Counted from the first letter of the stretch, positions 34,836 to 44,383 are shown. The stretch is 64,000 nucleotides of DNA from CAZNOG01 sp964574635 (GCA_964574635.1 CAZNOG010000007.1:62001-126000), one strand, 5' to 3'. Translations and numbers: made by a program. Notes: generated by a model from the letters alone, not told the origin.

Positions 34836-36617
34836 ATGGACCTACAGGCGGAAAAGACCCGACTCTTCGATTTTCTCGACTACCAAATGGCGCATTACCC
34901 ACAGAAGGTGGCCTTGGCCGGCAAAGTGGGCGGTGCGTGGGAAACCTATTCCACCCAAGCCGTCATCGACCGCGCCAACGAATTGAGCACGGGCCTTCTC
35001 AATTTGGGTGTAAAAAGAGGTGACCGCATCGCCCTGATCGCCAACAATCGCCCCGAATGGGTCATCACCGACAGGGCCATCCTCCAGATCGGCGCGGTGA
35101 ACGTGCCCATGTATCCCACCATTTCCGACGAGGATTACGCCTTCATTTTCAACGATGCCGGCGTGCGCTTCGTGTTTGTGTCCGACGATGTCATCCTGCA
35201 AAAGGTTCTCAAAGCCAAGGAAAGCGCCCCATCCGTGGAAGGTGTATTCACCTTCGATAAGTTGCCCGGGCAAAAGCACTGGACGGAATGCCTGGACACC
35301 AAGCCCGACATCACCGCCATCGACAAATTGCGCAGCGAGGTGAAGGCCTCCGACTTGGCGACCCTCATCTACACCTCGGGCACCACGGGTGTGCCCAAAG
35401 GAGTGATGCTTTCCCATCAGAACGTGGCGAGCAACGCCATCGCGAGCAAGGAAAGGCTGCCGGTGGAACCGGGGGCGAAGGGCATCAGCTTTCTCCCCCT
35501 CTGCCATATCTACGAGCGCATGTTGATCTACTTGTACACGTACACCGGTGTGTCGCTCTACTTTGCCGAATCCATGGAAACCATCGGAGAAAATATCCGA
35601 GAGGTGGAGCCCGAAGTGTTCACCGCCGTCCCTCGCGTGTTGGAGAAAGTCTACGATCGGATCGTAGATACCGGAAGCGCGCTGACGGGCGTGAAGCGGT
35701 CGTTGTTTTTCTGGGCTTTGCGATTGGGCGAGAAGTGGGAACCGTACGGTGCCAACGGACCCCTGTACTCGGCCAAGCTGTGGGTGGCGCGCAAAGTCAT
35801 TTTCAGCAAGTGGAAGGCGGCGCTGGGAGGAAACGTCAAGGCGGTGGCCAGCGGCAGCGCTTCTCTCAATCCGCGTTTGGCACGGGTGTTCAACGCGGCC
35901 GGTATTCCGGTGCTCGAAGGCTACGGGCTGACCGAGACCTCGCCGGTGATCAGCGTAAACCAGGTTGAAAACAGGGGCATGCGCATCGGCACCACCGGCA
36001 GGCCCATCCGCGATGTGCACGTGAAAATCGCCGAAGACGGGGAAATTCTGGTCAAAGGGCCCAACGTCATGATGGGCTATTACAATCGGCCCGACCTCAC
36101 GGCGGAAGTCATCGACGAGGATGGCTGGCTCCACACCGGGGATATCGGCGAAATGGTGGACGGAGAATTCCTGAAGATTACCGACCGCAAGAAGGAGATT
36201 TTCAAAACCTCGGGGGGGAAGTACATCGCCCCCCAAATCATGGAAAACCGATTCAAGGAAAGCCGTTTCATCGAACAGATCATCGTGCTGGGAGAAAACA
36301 GAAAACACCCTTCCGCGTTGATCGTGCCCGACTTCGTGTTCGTTAGGGAATGGTGCAAACGCAAGGGCTACGCCTGTGAAACGACCAAGGAAATCGTGGA
36401 AAACCCCCACGTAATCGACAGGATAGGCCGGGAAATCGAAGAGATCAACCAACACTTCGGAAAGTGGGAACAGGTGAAGCAATTCCGCTTGCTGGAGCAC
36501 CCCTTCACCATCGAAAACAACATGATCACGCCCACACTCAAACTCAAGCGAAAAGAAATTCGCAGCGCGTACGCGGAGCTGATCGATTCGATTTACGCCG
36601 CCCCGAGCGGACAGTGA
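34836..36617 (+). CDS. fadD: long-chain fatty-acid CoA ligase
   Basis: 593 aa. Activates fatty acids to acyl-CoA through an acyl-AMP. AMP-binding motifs in order: LIYTSGTTGVPKGVMLSH (P-loop), GYGLTETSPVIS, GWLHTGDIGEM and TDRKKEIFKTSGGKYIAPQ, with the C-terminal lysine in the TLKLKRKEI tail. The insertion and the KEIFKTSGGKYIAPQ form are typical of the bacterial/eukaryotic long-chain FACS group. It feeds the beta-oxidation operon that lies ~1.8 kb downstream on the other strand. Own transcription unit after a terminator; ends 13 bases before the convergent nfo stop. Confidence 0.94.
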   Translation: MDLQAEKTRLFDFLDYQMAHYPQKVALAGKVGGAWETYSTQAVIDRANELSTGLLNLGVKRGDRIALIANNRPEWVITDRAILQIGAVNVPMYPTISDEDYAFIFNDAGVRFVFVSDDVILQKVLKAKESAPSVEGVFTFDKLPGQKHWTECLDTKPDITAIDKLRSEVKASDLATLIYTSGTTGVPKGVMLSHQNVASNAIASKERLPVEPGAKGISFLPLCHIYERMLIYLYTYTGVSLYFAESMETIGENIREVEPEVFTAVPRVLEKVYDRIVDTGSALTGVKRSLFFWALRLGEKWEPYGANGPLYSAKLWVARKVIFSKWKAALGGNVKAVASGSASLNPRLARVFNAAGIPVLEGYGLTETSPVISVNQVENRGMRIGTTGRPIRDVHVKIAEDGEILVKGPNVMMGYYNRPDLTAEVIDEDGWLHTGDIGEMVDGEFLKITDRKKEIFKTSGGKYIAPQIMENRFKESRFIEQIIVLGENRKHPSALIVPDFVFVREWCKRKGYACETTKEIVENPHVIDRIGREIEEINQHFGKWEQVKQFRLLEHPFTIENNMITPTLKLKRKEIRSAYAELIDSIYAAPSGQ

Positions 36618-36630
36618 GTCGACGACAGGG

Positions 36631-37464
36631 TCATTCGAGGAAGCTTCTCAGTTTTTTCAGGTTCTTCTCGTCCCAATCGTCCACTTTGGGCGTTTCTATG
36701 ACTTTGGTGACCGAAGGGAAATTCCGCATGATGTACGCGAAAGGCGCGTCGCCGATCTCGCCGTGGCCGATGTGCGTGTGCCGATCCAATCGACTACCCA
36801 GCTTTCCGACCGAATCGTTCAGGTGAAAGCACGTGATGTGTTGCATGCCGATGGTTTCGTCCCACTCCGCGAAGGCGTCTTTGATGCCCGACTCGGTGCG
36901 GATGTCGTAGCCCGCGGCGAAGGCGTGGCAGGTGTCGAAGCAAAAGCCGATTCGATCGCTGCCCACCAAATCGGAAATGGCCCTCAGATCACGGAATTGT
37001 CCTCCCACCGTACTGCCTTGTCCTGCCATGTTTTCCAACAGGATTTTTACGCTCGACCCCTTGGTTTGGTCCAAGGCGAATCGCAAACCTTCGGCGATGC
37101 GCTCGATGGCTTCCTCCCGGGTCTGGTCCACCGCCGAACCGGGGTGCAACACCGTGAAGTCGAGTCCCAACACCTGGCATCGCCTCAGTTCGCCGACCAA
37201 GGCGGCGTGAGACCTTTCTTTCAGCATGGGGTCCTTCGACGCCAAGTTGATCAGATACATGGCGTGGGAAAAAACCGAAACCACGCCTTGGCTTTTCCGC
37301 CTTTCGCGGAAAGATTCGCCCTCTTCATCGCCGATGACTTTTTCCTTCCACTGGCGCTGGTTTTTCGTGAATACTTGAAAGGCGTTGATGCCCAGTTTCT
37401 CCGCTTCGTCGAAGGCGTTGATCACGCCGCCGGCCGCCGAGCAATGTACTCCGAGTATGTTCAT
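36631..37464 (-). CDS. nfo: endonuclease IV (AP endonuclease)
   Basis: 277 aa from MNILGVHCSAAGGV; the open frame to 37506 adds 14 unconserved residues. It cuts DNA 5' to abasic sites in base-excision repair. TIM barrel with three zinc ions: HCSAAGGV near the start, VFSHAMYLINLAS, TVLHPGS, LENMAGQGSTVGGQF, GFCFDTCHAFAAGYD, HLNDSVGKLGSRLDRHTHIGHGEIG. All metal-ligand motifs are intact. Convergent with fadD. A TACCTTTG box lies 65 bases upstream. Confidence 0.95.
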   Translation of the reverse strand: MNILGVHCSAAGGVINAFDEAEKLGINAFQVFTKNQRQWKEKVIGDEEGESFRERRKSQGVVSVFSHAMYLINLASKDPMLKERSHAALVGELRRCQVLGLDFTVLHPGSAVDQTREEAIERIAEGLRFALDQTKGSSVKILLENMAGQGSTVGGQFRDLRAISDLVGSDRIGFCFDTCHAFAAGYDIRTESGIKDAFAEWDETIGMQHITCFHLNDSVGKLGSRLDRHTHIGHGEIGDAPFAYIMRNFPSVTKVIETPKVDDWDEKNLKKLRSFLE

Positions 37465-37528
37465 GAATTTCCCGTTAAAAGTTCGTGCCCACGGGCTCCT
37501 CGACACCTTCGGCCGGAAACCCGAATTC

Positions 37529-37536
37529 CAAAGGTA
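37529..37536 (-). promoter_or_regulatory. -7 promoter box of nfo
   Basis: Minus-strand TACCTTTG, exact TANNTTTG, 64 bases before the nfo ATG. Confidence 0.55.
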
Positions 37537-37681
37537 GCCAATGCCATCGGCAGGGCGGGGTTGTCCTTCAAAATTCCGACCTTTGCGCCGAAAAATTTAC
37601 ACCCCGAAGCGGACGCTCCGACACCGTCGAAACCCGCCCTTCGCGGTGCGCGAACAGAAAACCTTTTTTAAGCGAATAGAC

Positions 37682-38365
37682 ATGAAAAAATACGGATGGC
37701 TTATCACGGTGGGTTCTTTCGTGGTCATCTTCATCGTGGGGATGATCATCGCCTATCCCCTCATCAAACCCGAGGTGAAACTGAAAGTCTACCAACCTTC
37801 GGACATCAACCCCAAATTGGTGGACTCAACGCTGCACGGCATCAACCGTGACCACCGAATCGCCGATTTCGAAGTGATCAACCAGCTGGGCAACAAAGTG
37901 ACTTCCAAAGATTTTGAAGGGAAAATATACGTGGCCGACTTCTTTTTCGCAACCTGCCCGAGCATCTGCCCCGTGATGAGCGACCACTTCGCCGAGTTGC
38001 AGGAAGAATTCGCCGACGAGCCGAAATTCAAATTGCTGTCATTCTCGGTGACCCCCGAACTGGACACCGTGGAGGTGTTGCGTCAGTACGGGGAGGACTA
38101 CGGTGCGGATCCCAAAAAGTGGGTGCTGGCCACCGGCGACAAAAAGCACATCTACGAGTTGGCCCGCAAGAGCTACTTCGCCGTTCTGGACGAAGGCGAC
38201 GGTGGCGTGCAAGACTTCATCCACACCGAAAACTTCGTGCTGGTCGATTCCCAGCGCCGCATCCGGGGATATTACGACGGCACCAGCCCCAAAGACATGA
38301 AGCGTCTTTCGGACGAGATACGCATCCTTTTGGCCGAGGAAGCCGAAGCGGAGAGCCGGGGTTGA
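37682..38365 (+). CDS. SCO1/SenC copper chaperone
   Basis: 227 aa. One N-terminal membrane anchor (YGWLITVGSFVVIFIVGMIIAYPL), then a thioredoxin-like domain outside the cytoplasm. Copper ligands: FFFATCPSICPVM (CxxxC) and the His in DFIHTENFVLVDSQRRIRGYYDG. It delivers copper to the CuA site of cytochrome c oxidase and may also act as a thiol oxidoreductase. Start taken at the ATG before the membrane segment; the upstream part of the frame (from 37541) looks non-coding. No oxidase genes in the window. Confidence 0.92.
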   Translation: MKKYGWLITVGSFVVIFIVGMIIAYPLIKPEVKLKVYQPSDINPKLVDSTLHGINRDHRIADFEVINQLGNKVTSKDFEGKIYVADFFFATCPSICPVMSDHFAELQEEFADEPKFKLLSFSVTPELDTVEVLRQYGEDYGADPKKWVLATGDKKHIYELARKSYFAVLDEGDGGVQDFIHTENFVLVDSQRRIRGYYDGTSPKDMKRLSDEIRILLAEEAEAESRG

Positions 38366-38414
38366 GCCCTCGGCCTCCCGCAGACCTTCTTTCCCGGTTG
38401 GAACCGGGGTTCCG

Positions 38415-40223
38415 TCAATAAGGGTACGCGTCCTTCTCGATCATGGCCAGAGCCACTCGTTGCCGCGCTTCTTTGACGTTCAGCGGTTTCGTCTTGGTGT
38501 ATCGCCGCAACCCCATGAGCATCATTTGTCGCTCGTCGCCCTCGGCGAAGGAATGAATGGCGTCTTTGCCGGCTTTTGAGATGAGGTCGGCCGCGTCGTG
38601 GATGTACACGCGCATCATGTCGATCCACTCCTTGGCTTCGTCTTCTCCTTTGAGCTCCGCGAATTTCGTCGTGCGCAGCAGTACGGATTCGGCCGTGTAC
38701 GTCCAGATCATCATGTCCGCGATGTTCATGAGGATCTCTTGTTCCTTGCCGAGCGTCTGCATGAGCTTTTGCGCCGCCGATCCCGCAACCATGAGCACGG
38801 ATTTCTTGAATTTTTCCACCAGCTGACGCTCCTCGAAGAAGGGCTGTCCGTCGTCTTCCGCCATTTCCGGAATCGAGGTCAGTTCGTTGGCCACCGCCAT
38901 GGCCGCTTGGGTGAGTTCAAGTTCCCCCTTCATGGCCTTTTTCAGAATCATTTCGACGGTCAACATTCGGTTGATCTCGTTGGTGCCTTCGAAAATCCGG
39001 TTGATGCGCGCATCGCGGTACGCCCTCTCCACCGGGGTTTCCATGCTGTAGCCCATGCCGCCGAATATCTGCACTCCTTCGTCCACCACGTAGTCGAGCA
39101 CTTCCGAACCGAGAACCTTCATCATGGCGCATTCCGCGGCGTACTCTTCGATGCCTTTCAGCGCGGCCTCATTCCGTTCTTTCCCTTCCTCGGTCAAGGA
39201 TTTGATGCGGTGGGTGATGTCGGCCGTCACGCGGTAAACCGCCGATTCCGCGGCGTAGATCAACGTGGCTTGTTGTGCGAGTTTGTACCGGATGGCGCCG
39301 TACTTGGATATGGGCCGCCCGAATTGCTCCCTTTCGTTGGCGTATTTTATGGAGTGGGTGGTCGTCATTTTCGCCCCGCCCAGCACGCCGGCGCCCAGTT
39401 TCAATCGGCCTATGTTCAATATATTGAGAGCTATTTTGAACCCGCTTCCCCTTTCGTGGAGCATGTTCTCCGCCGGCACTTTGCAGTCGTTGAAAAACAC
39501 TTGTCGGGTAGACGAGCCCTTGATGCCCATTTTGTGCTCTTCGGGGTTGAGGTCGACGCCACCGAAAGATTTTTCCACGATGAAGGCGCTGAGGTTCTTG
39601 TCGTCTTCGATTTTGGCGAACACGATGAAGATATCAGCGAAGCCGCTGTTGGTGATCCACATCTTCTGCCCGTTGATCAGATAAGCGCTTCCCCCGTCTA
39701 CCGGGGTGGCCTTGGTTTTGGCCGCGTTGGCGTCCGATCCCGAACCGGGTTCGGTCAGGCAATACGCCGCTTTGTATTCACCCGAAGCGAGTTTGGGCAG
39801 GTACTTTTCTTTTTGGGCGTCATTGCCGTAATAGAGTATGGGCAGCGTACCGATGCCGGTGTGGGCGCTCTGCGCCACCGAAAAGGAATGCGCCGCACCG
39901 AGCACTTCCGTGATGTACATGGTCGTCTTGAAATCCAGGTCCATCCCCCCGAGGTCGGCGGGAATGGCCAAGCCGAGCAACCCGAGTTCGGCGGCTTTGT
40001 CGAGGAGGCTCTCCATAAGGCCTTCTTCCATCGAGTCGATGCGGTCGAGGTTGGGATACACTTCCGCCTCGACGAATTGTCTGGCGGTATCACCCATCAT
40101 TCTGTCCTCTTCGGTAAATTCTTCGGGGATGAAGATCGACTCGTGAGAGGTGGGTCGGATGAGCCATTCACCGCCTTTCAATGGCCGGTTTCCGTTGTTT
40201 TCCCCGTTGTTGCTGTTGTCCAT
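38415..40223 (-). CDS. acyl-CoA dehydrogenase (FadE-type)
   Basis: 602 aa, about 200 longer than short-chain dehydrogenases. The acyl-CoA dehydrogenase core runs to about residue 415: AHSFSVAQSAHTGIGTLPILYYGNDAQKEKYLPKLASGEYKAAYCLTEPGSGSDA (FAD-binding), MWITNSGFADIFIVFAKI, and YVVDEGVQIFGGMGYSMETPVERAYRDARINRIFEGTNEINR with the catalytic Glu. The extra ~180 residues are helical, as in Gram-positive FadE and VLCAD-type enzymes. First step of beta-oxidation. Last gene of the marR-fadN-fadA-fadE operon, 21 bases after the thiolase. Confidence 0.94.
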   Translation of the reverse strand: MDNSNNGENNGNRPLKGGEWLIRPTSHESIFIPEEFTEEDRMMGDTARQFVEAEVYPNLDRIDSMEEGLMESLLDKAAELGLLGLAIPADLGGMDLDFKTTMYITEVLGAAHSFSVAQSAHTGIGTLPILYYGNDAQKEKYLPKLASGEYKAAYCLTEPGSGSDANAAKTKATPVDGGSAYLINGQKMWITNSGFADIFIVFAKIEDDKNLSAFIVEKSFGGVDLNPEEHKMGIKGSSTRQVFFNDCKVPAENMLHERGSGFKIALNILNIGRLKLGAGVLGGAKMTTTHSIKYANEREQFGRPISKYGAIRYKLAQQATLIYAAESAVYRVTADITHRIKSLTEEGKERNEAALKGIEEYAAECAMMKVLGSEVLDYVVDEGVQIFGGMGYSMETPVERAYRDARINRIFEGTNEINRMLTVEMILKKAMKGELELTQAAMAVANELTSIPEMAEDDGQPFFEERQLVEKFKKSVLMVAGSAAQKLMQTLGKEQEILMNIADMMIWTYTAESVLLRTTKFAELKGEDEAKEWIDMMRVYIHDAADLISKAGKDAIHSFAEGDERQMMLMGLRRYTKTKPLNVKEARQRVALAMIEKDAYPY

Positions 40224-40244
40224 GATTATCGGTATTTCGGATGT

Positions 40245-41420
40245 TTAATTCAAAAGTTCGAAGACTCCCGCCGCACCTTGACCCGTGCCCACGCACATGG
40301 TCACCACGCCGTATTTGTTGTTTCTCCTGCGCATTTCGTTGAAGAGTTGTACGCTGAGTTTGGTGCCGGTGCATCCCAGGGGGTGCCCCAACGCGATGGC
40401 TCCACCGTTTACGTTCACGATGTCGGGATCCAAGCCCAATTCGCGGATCACGGCCACCGATTGCGACGCGAAAGCTTCGTTGAGCTCGACGAGCTCGACG
40501 TCGTTCAGTTTCAAGCCCGCTTTTTTCACGGCTTCCGGCACGGCGTACATTGGCCCCATGCCCATGACCCTCGGGGAGAGCCCCGATACGTGGTAACTCT
40601 TCAATTGGGCGATGGGGGTGAGGTTGTGCCTTTTGAGGAATTCCTCGGATACGACCATCGTAAAAGCCGCCCCGTCTGAAGTTTGGGAAGCGTTGCCGGC
40701 CGTCACGGTGCCTTTGGCGTCGAAGACCGGCCTCAGGCGGGACAGCGCCTCGGGCGACGTATCCCGCCGGGGTCCTTCGTCGGTGTCGACCGTGTATTTT
40801 TCCGTGGTTCGCTTTCCGTTTTTCACGAACACGCGCTCGACTTCCACCGGTACGATCTCGTCTTTGAAACGCCCGCTTTCGATGGCTTCCACGGCCTTGC
40901 GGTGAGAATGCCACGCGAATTCGTCCTGGTCTTCACGCGTCACGTTGTAGTCCTGGGCCACCGCTTCGGCGGTCAAGCCCATGCCCCAGTACCACGTGGG
41001 ATTTTCCTTCGCGACCTTGGCGTTGGGCACGATGCGCCAGCCGCCGAATGGAATGGGCGACATGGTTTCGACCCCCCCGGCCAAGATGCAGTGCGCCATG
41101 CCGCTGTGGATTTTTGCCGAGGCGATGGCGATGGTCTCCAGCCCCGAACTGCAGTATCGGTTTACGGTCATGCCGGGGATTTTTTCGGAGTCGAGGCCCA
41201 TGAGCGAGATCAGGCGCCCCACGTTCAGGCCCTGTTCGGCTTCGGGGGTGGCGTTGCCGACGATCACGTCTTCGACCGTTTCGGGGTCCAAGCCGGGGTG
41301 GTCGGCCATGATTTTCTTTATGACGGCGGCGGCCAAGTCGTCGGGACGGGTGAAGCGGAAACTTCCCCGGGGTGCCTTGCCGACCGCGGTGCGGTATGCG
41401 GATACGATGTATGCGTTCAT
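40245..41420 (-). CDS. fadA: acetyl-CoA acyltransferase (thiolase)
   Basis: 391 aa. Last enzyme of beta-oxidation, cleaving 3-ketoacyl-CoA with CoA. Nucleophile Cys in VNRYCSSGLETIAIAS, then VNVNGGAIALGHPLGCTGTKLSVQ with the catalytic His, and VTMCVGTGQGAAGVFE with the second Cys. Normal length with a normal start (MNAYIVSAYRTAVGKAPRG). Sits 42 bases after the bifunctional enzyme. Its leader contains CACACCCACAAAAACCCAAA just before the ATG. Confidence 0.95.
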   Translation of the reverse strand: MNAYIVSAYRTAVGKAPRGSFRFTRPDDLAAAVIKKIMADHPGLDPETVEDVIVGNATPEAEQGLNVGRLISLMGLDSEKIPGMTVNRYCSSGLETIAIASAKIHSGMAHCILAGGVETMSPIPFGGWRIVPNAKVAKENPTWYWGMGLTAEAVAQDYNVTREDQDEFAWHSHRKAVEAIESGRFKDEIVPVEVERVFVKNGKRTTEKYTVDTDEGPRRDTSPEALSRLRPVFDAKGTVTAGNASQTSDGAAFTMVVSEEFLKRHNLTPIAQLKSYHVSGLSPRVMGMGPMYAVPEAVKKAGLKLNDVELVELNEAFASQSVAVIRELGLDPDIVNVNGGAIALGHPLGCTGTKLSVQLFNEMRRRNNKYGVVTMCVGTGQGAAGVFELLN

Positions 41421-41462
41421 TTCTTTGGGTTTTTGTGGGTGTGACCTGAAATCAAAATCGGA

Positions 41463-43871
41463 TCAGTTCCTGAGCACTTTGCCGTATTTGACCATGTTCT
41501 GCAGGCGTTCCAAGGTCTTGCGGGTGGCGCACAACTCCAGAAAGGCCCGTCTCTCCAGAGAGAGTAGATATTCCTCCGAAACTCGTGTGGGCTCGGACAA
41601 GTCACCCCCACAAAGCACATAACCCAGCTTTTCGCTGATGTGCTTGTCGTGTTCCGAAATGTAGTGGCCGGACATCATGCTGTGCGCGCCCACGTAGACG
41701 ATGCCCATGCCTTCGTTTCCGAGCACCAGGATGTCCTTTCGCGGTATGGGTTTGGTGTACCCCTTGGCGTGCATCATCAGCGCGGCTTGCTTGGCGTACG
41801 CCAATTGATCTTTGCGGTTGATCACCACCTCGTCGATTCCCTTTCGCAGGTAGCCCAGTTCGAAGGCCTCGTGCGCCGAGGTGGATACCTTGGCTTGCCC
41901 GATGGTGAGGAAGCGGTTGCGCAAAGTGTTTACGCGGATGTCCCCGTCGCCGAGTTCGTCGGATGTGCGCAAGGCGAATTCCTTGCTGCCCCCGCCGCCG
42001 GGGATGACGCCGACGCCCATTTCCACCAGACCCATGTACAATTCGGCGTGGGCGATGACCTTGTCGGCGTGCATGGCCAGCTCGCAGCCCCCGCCCAAAG
42101 CGAGGTTGTGCGGCGCGGCGATGACCGGGATCGAGGAGTACCGCAGGCGCATCATGGTGTCCTGAAAGCGCTTGATGGCGAATTCGAGCTCGTCGAATTC
42201 CTGTTCCACGGCCATCATGAAGATCATACCGACGTTGGCGCCGGCGCTGAAGTTCTCCCCGTCGTTGGAGATCACCAATCCCTTGTACTCCGCCTCTGCC
42301 ATGTCGACGGCTTTGTTCAAACCCTCGATGACTTCCGCGCCGATGGTGTTCATCTTTGTGTGGAACTCGATGTGGATGATGCCGTCGCCGAGGTTTCGGA
42401 TGGTGGTGCCGGCGTTTTTCCACAGGACGTTTTCGTCGGCGATGCGATCCAAGTACAACCGCCCTTCTTCCACGGGCAGGGCTTTGTAGTCTTTGGAAGC
42501 CACGTCGTACGCGTATTTCACGCCGTTTTCCAATTTGTAAAAGCTCCTGAAACCGGCTTTTTGCATGTCGTGCACCCAAGGGGCCGCTTTCACGCCGGCC
42601 TCTTCCATGTTTTTCAGCACCTCTTCGAAGCCGAGGGCATCCCAGGTTTCGAAGGGGCCGAGCTTCCATCCGAAGCCCGCGCGCAGCGCGTCGTCGACGC
42701 GGAAAAGATCGTCGGAAATTTCGGGGATGCGGTGGCTCACGTAGGCGAATAGCGCGTGGAAAGTGCGGCGGTAAAACTCACCGGCTTTGTCCCCGCCCTT
42801 GTAGAGCATGGGCAGTCGTTTGCCCAAGTCGTCTACGGGTTTGGTCATCTCCAAGGTGGGGAAAGACGCTTTTTTTCGAGGTCCGTATTCGCCGGTTTCG
42901 AGGTCGAGCGACAGGATTTCCGAACCGCCTTTGTCGTCTTTGACCTTTTTGTAGAATCCCGCGCCCGACTTGCTGCCGAGCCTGTTGGAGTCCACGAGGT
43001 TCCGGACGAAGGACGGTATTTCGAAAACGTCGTTTCTCTCGTCGTCGGGGCAATTTTCCCGCAGTCCGTTGGCCACGTGCACCAGGGTATCGATTCCCAC
43101 TACGTCGGCCGTTCGGAAGGTGGCGGACTTGGGGTGGCCGATGACCGGACCGGTGAGTTTGTCGACTTCTTCTACCGTGAGGCCCATGTCATCGACGGTG
43201 TGGAACAAGTCGAGAATGGAAAACACGCCGACGCGGTTTGCGATGAAGGCGGGGGTGTCTTTACAGGGAACGGTTTCCTTGCCGAGGAATTTGGATCCGT
43301 AGGCGAGGAGGAAATCGACGATTTCGGGGAGGGTGTCCGGCCCGGGGATGATCTCCAAGAGGGGCAAGTACCTTGGCGGATTGAAAAAGTGGGTGCCGCA
43401 GAAGTGTTTTCTGAAGTCCTCACTGCGCCCTTCGCTCATGGCCGCTATGGGAATGCCCGAGGTGTTGGACGTCACCGGGGTGCCGGGTTTTCGATGGGCC
43501 TCCACTTGGTCGAAGATGGTTTTTTTGATGTCCAACCTTTCAACCACTACCTCGATGATCCAGTCGGCCTCGGAAATGTGGTGCATGTCGTCGTCGAAAT
43601 TGCCGGTTTCGATGCGGTCGGCGAAGGATTTGAGGTAGAGTGGAGACGGATTGGATTTTATGGCCGCCTGCAAGGATTCGTTTACGATGCGGTTTCTGAC
43701 CAGCGGGTGGTTCGCGTCGAGGCCCTTGGTTTTTTCGCGTTCGTTGGGTTCCTCGGGGCGGATGTCGAGCAGCAATACTTGGACACCGACATTGGCGAAA
43801 TGGCACGCGATGCGCGAACCCATGACGCCGGAACCCAGCACGGCCACTTTCTCGATTTTTCTATTGCTCAT
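41463..43871 (-). CDS. fadN: bifunctional 3-hydroxyacyl-CoA dehydrogenase/enoyl-CoA hydratase, FadN-type
   Basis: 802 aa. Domain order is dehydrogenase first: VAVLGSGVMGSRIACHFANVGVQVLLLDI (NAD fold), SNTSGIPIAAMSEG, HFFNPPRYLPLLEIIPG, then the hydroxyacyl-CoA dehydrogenase C-terminal domains. The enoyl-CoA hydratase is C-terminal (GLVISNDGENFSAGANVGMIFMM, AAPHNLALGGGCELAMHADKVIAH, GVIPGGGGSKEFALR). This order matches Bacillus FadN and is the reverse of E. coli FadB. The neighbours (thiolase and acyl-CoA dehydrogenase) repeat the B. subtilis fadNAE layout. Its start overlaps the regulator's stop by 11 bases. Confidence 0.93.
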   Translation of the reverse strand: MSNRKIEKVAVLGSGVMGSRIACHFANVGVQVLLLDIRPEEPNEREKTKGLDANHPLVRNRIVNESLQAAIKSNPSPLYLKSFADRIETGNFDDDMHHISEADWIIEVVVERLDIKKTIFDQVEAHRKPGTPVTSNTSGIPIAAMSEGRSEDFRKHFCGTHFFNPPRYLPLLEIIPGPDTLPEIVDFLLAYGSKFLGKETVPCKDTPAFIANRVGVFSILDLFHTVDDMGLTVEEVDKLTGPVIGHPKSATFRTADVVGIDTLVHVANGLRENCPDDERNDVFEIPSFVRNLVDSNRLGSKSGAGFYKKVKDDKGGSEILSLDLETGEYGPRKKASFPTLEMTKPVDDLGKRLPMLYKGGDKAGEFYRRTFHALFAYVSHRIPEISDDLFRVDDALRAGFGWKLGPFETWDALGFEEVLKNMEEAGVKAAPWVHDMQKAGFRSFYKLENGVKYAYDVASKDYKALPVEEGRLYLDRIADENVLWKNAGTTIRNLGDGIIHIEFHTKMNTIGAEVIEGLNKAVDMAEAEYKGLVISNDGENFSAGANVGMIFMMAVEQEFDELEFAIKRFQDTMMRLRYSSIPVIAAPHNLALGGGCELAMHADKVIAHAELYMGLVEMGVGVIPGGGGSKEFALRTSDELGDGDIRVNTLRNRFLTIGQAKVSTSAHEAFELGYLRKGIDEVVINRKDQLAYAKQAALMMHAKGYTKPIPRKDILVLGNEGMGIVYVGAHSMMSGHYISEHDKHISEKLGYVLCGGDLSEPTRVSEEYLLSLERRAFLELCATRKTLERLQNMVKYGKVLRN

Positions 43872-44355
43872 GGTGGGGATGTGAATTAGGAGTGTGTGTA
43901 ATGATCGGTTCGATGGCGATGGCGGATTGAACTTCCGGCTTCTCCAGCAAAGCGGAGATTTTCGCCGCGACGGTAAGGAAGGACTTCACTTCCTTTTTGG
44001 TAAGGTTGTCGCTGAGGTATTTGTTGAGATTGGTGACGACGTCGCGGGAGTTGTCCCGGAATTTTTTCCCCTCTTCCGTGAGGTGGATGAGCACCACGCG
44101 CTTGTCGTCGGGTGAAGGTGTGCGGGTGATGAGACCCTTGTCTTCCATGGTTTTCAGCGTGCGGGAAAGGCTTTGGGGTTCCACGCCCATCTTGGGGCCC
44201 AGCTTGGTGCTCGGCGTCCCCTCTTTGTCGATGTTCAGCAGGGCGTAGCCCACGGAAATGGTGCCGCCGAATTTGGACGCTTCGGCGTTGTACAGCCGAT
44301 ATATTTTCAGCCACAGCCAGCGGATATGAAAATCTATGGTTTCGGATGCGTCCAT
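43861..44355 (-). CDS. MarR-family regulator of the beta-oxidation operon
   Basis: About 164 aa. Winged-helix core: IDKEGTPSTKLGPKMGVEPQSLSRTLKTMEDKGLITRTPSPDDKRVVLIHLTEEGKKF, with recognition helix QSLSRTLKTMEDKGLI and wing SPDDKRVV. First gene of the operon, so it probably represses its own operon and senses an acyl-CoA (inference). I chose the ATG at 44355 (MDASETIDFHIRW), because the next upstream ATG at 44370 lies only 5 bases after an exact TATCTTTG promoter box. No inverted operator was identified with confidence. Confidence 0.88.
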   Translation of the reverse strand: MDASETIDFHIRWLWLKIYRLYNAEASKFGGTISVGYALLNIDKEGTPSTKLGPKMGVEPQSLSRTLKTMEDKGLITRTPSPDDKRVVLIHLTEEGKKFRDNSRDVVTNLNKYLSDNLTKKEVKSFLTVAAKISALLEKPEVQSAIAIEPIITHTPNSHPHHEQ

Positions 44356-44375
44356 GCCCTTCACTTCCAATTGCC

Positions 44376-44383
44376 CAAAGATA
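44376..44383 (-). promoter_or_regulatory. -7 promoter box of the marR-fadNAE operon
   Basis: Minus-strand TATCTTTG, exact TANNTTTG, 20 bases before the chosen marR start. Confidence 0.65.

Noticed and set aside
34842..36500. Long antisense reading frame (552 codons) opposite fadD
   Set aside because: Side effect of GC-rich codon use; His/Val-rich product without any family match, on the complement of a clear gene.
38598..40679. Antisense frame of 693 codons opposite the acyl-CoA dehydrogenase and thiolase genes
   Set aside because: Same shadow pattern, His/Phe/Gly-rich, spans two real genes.
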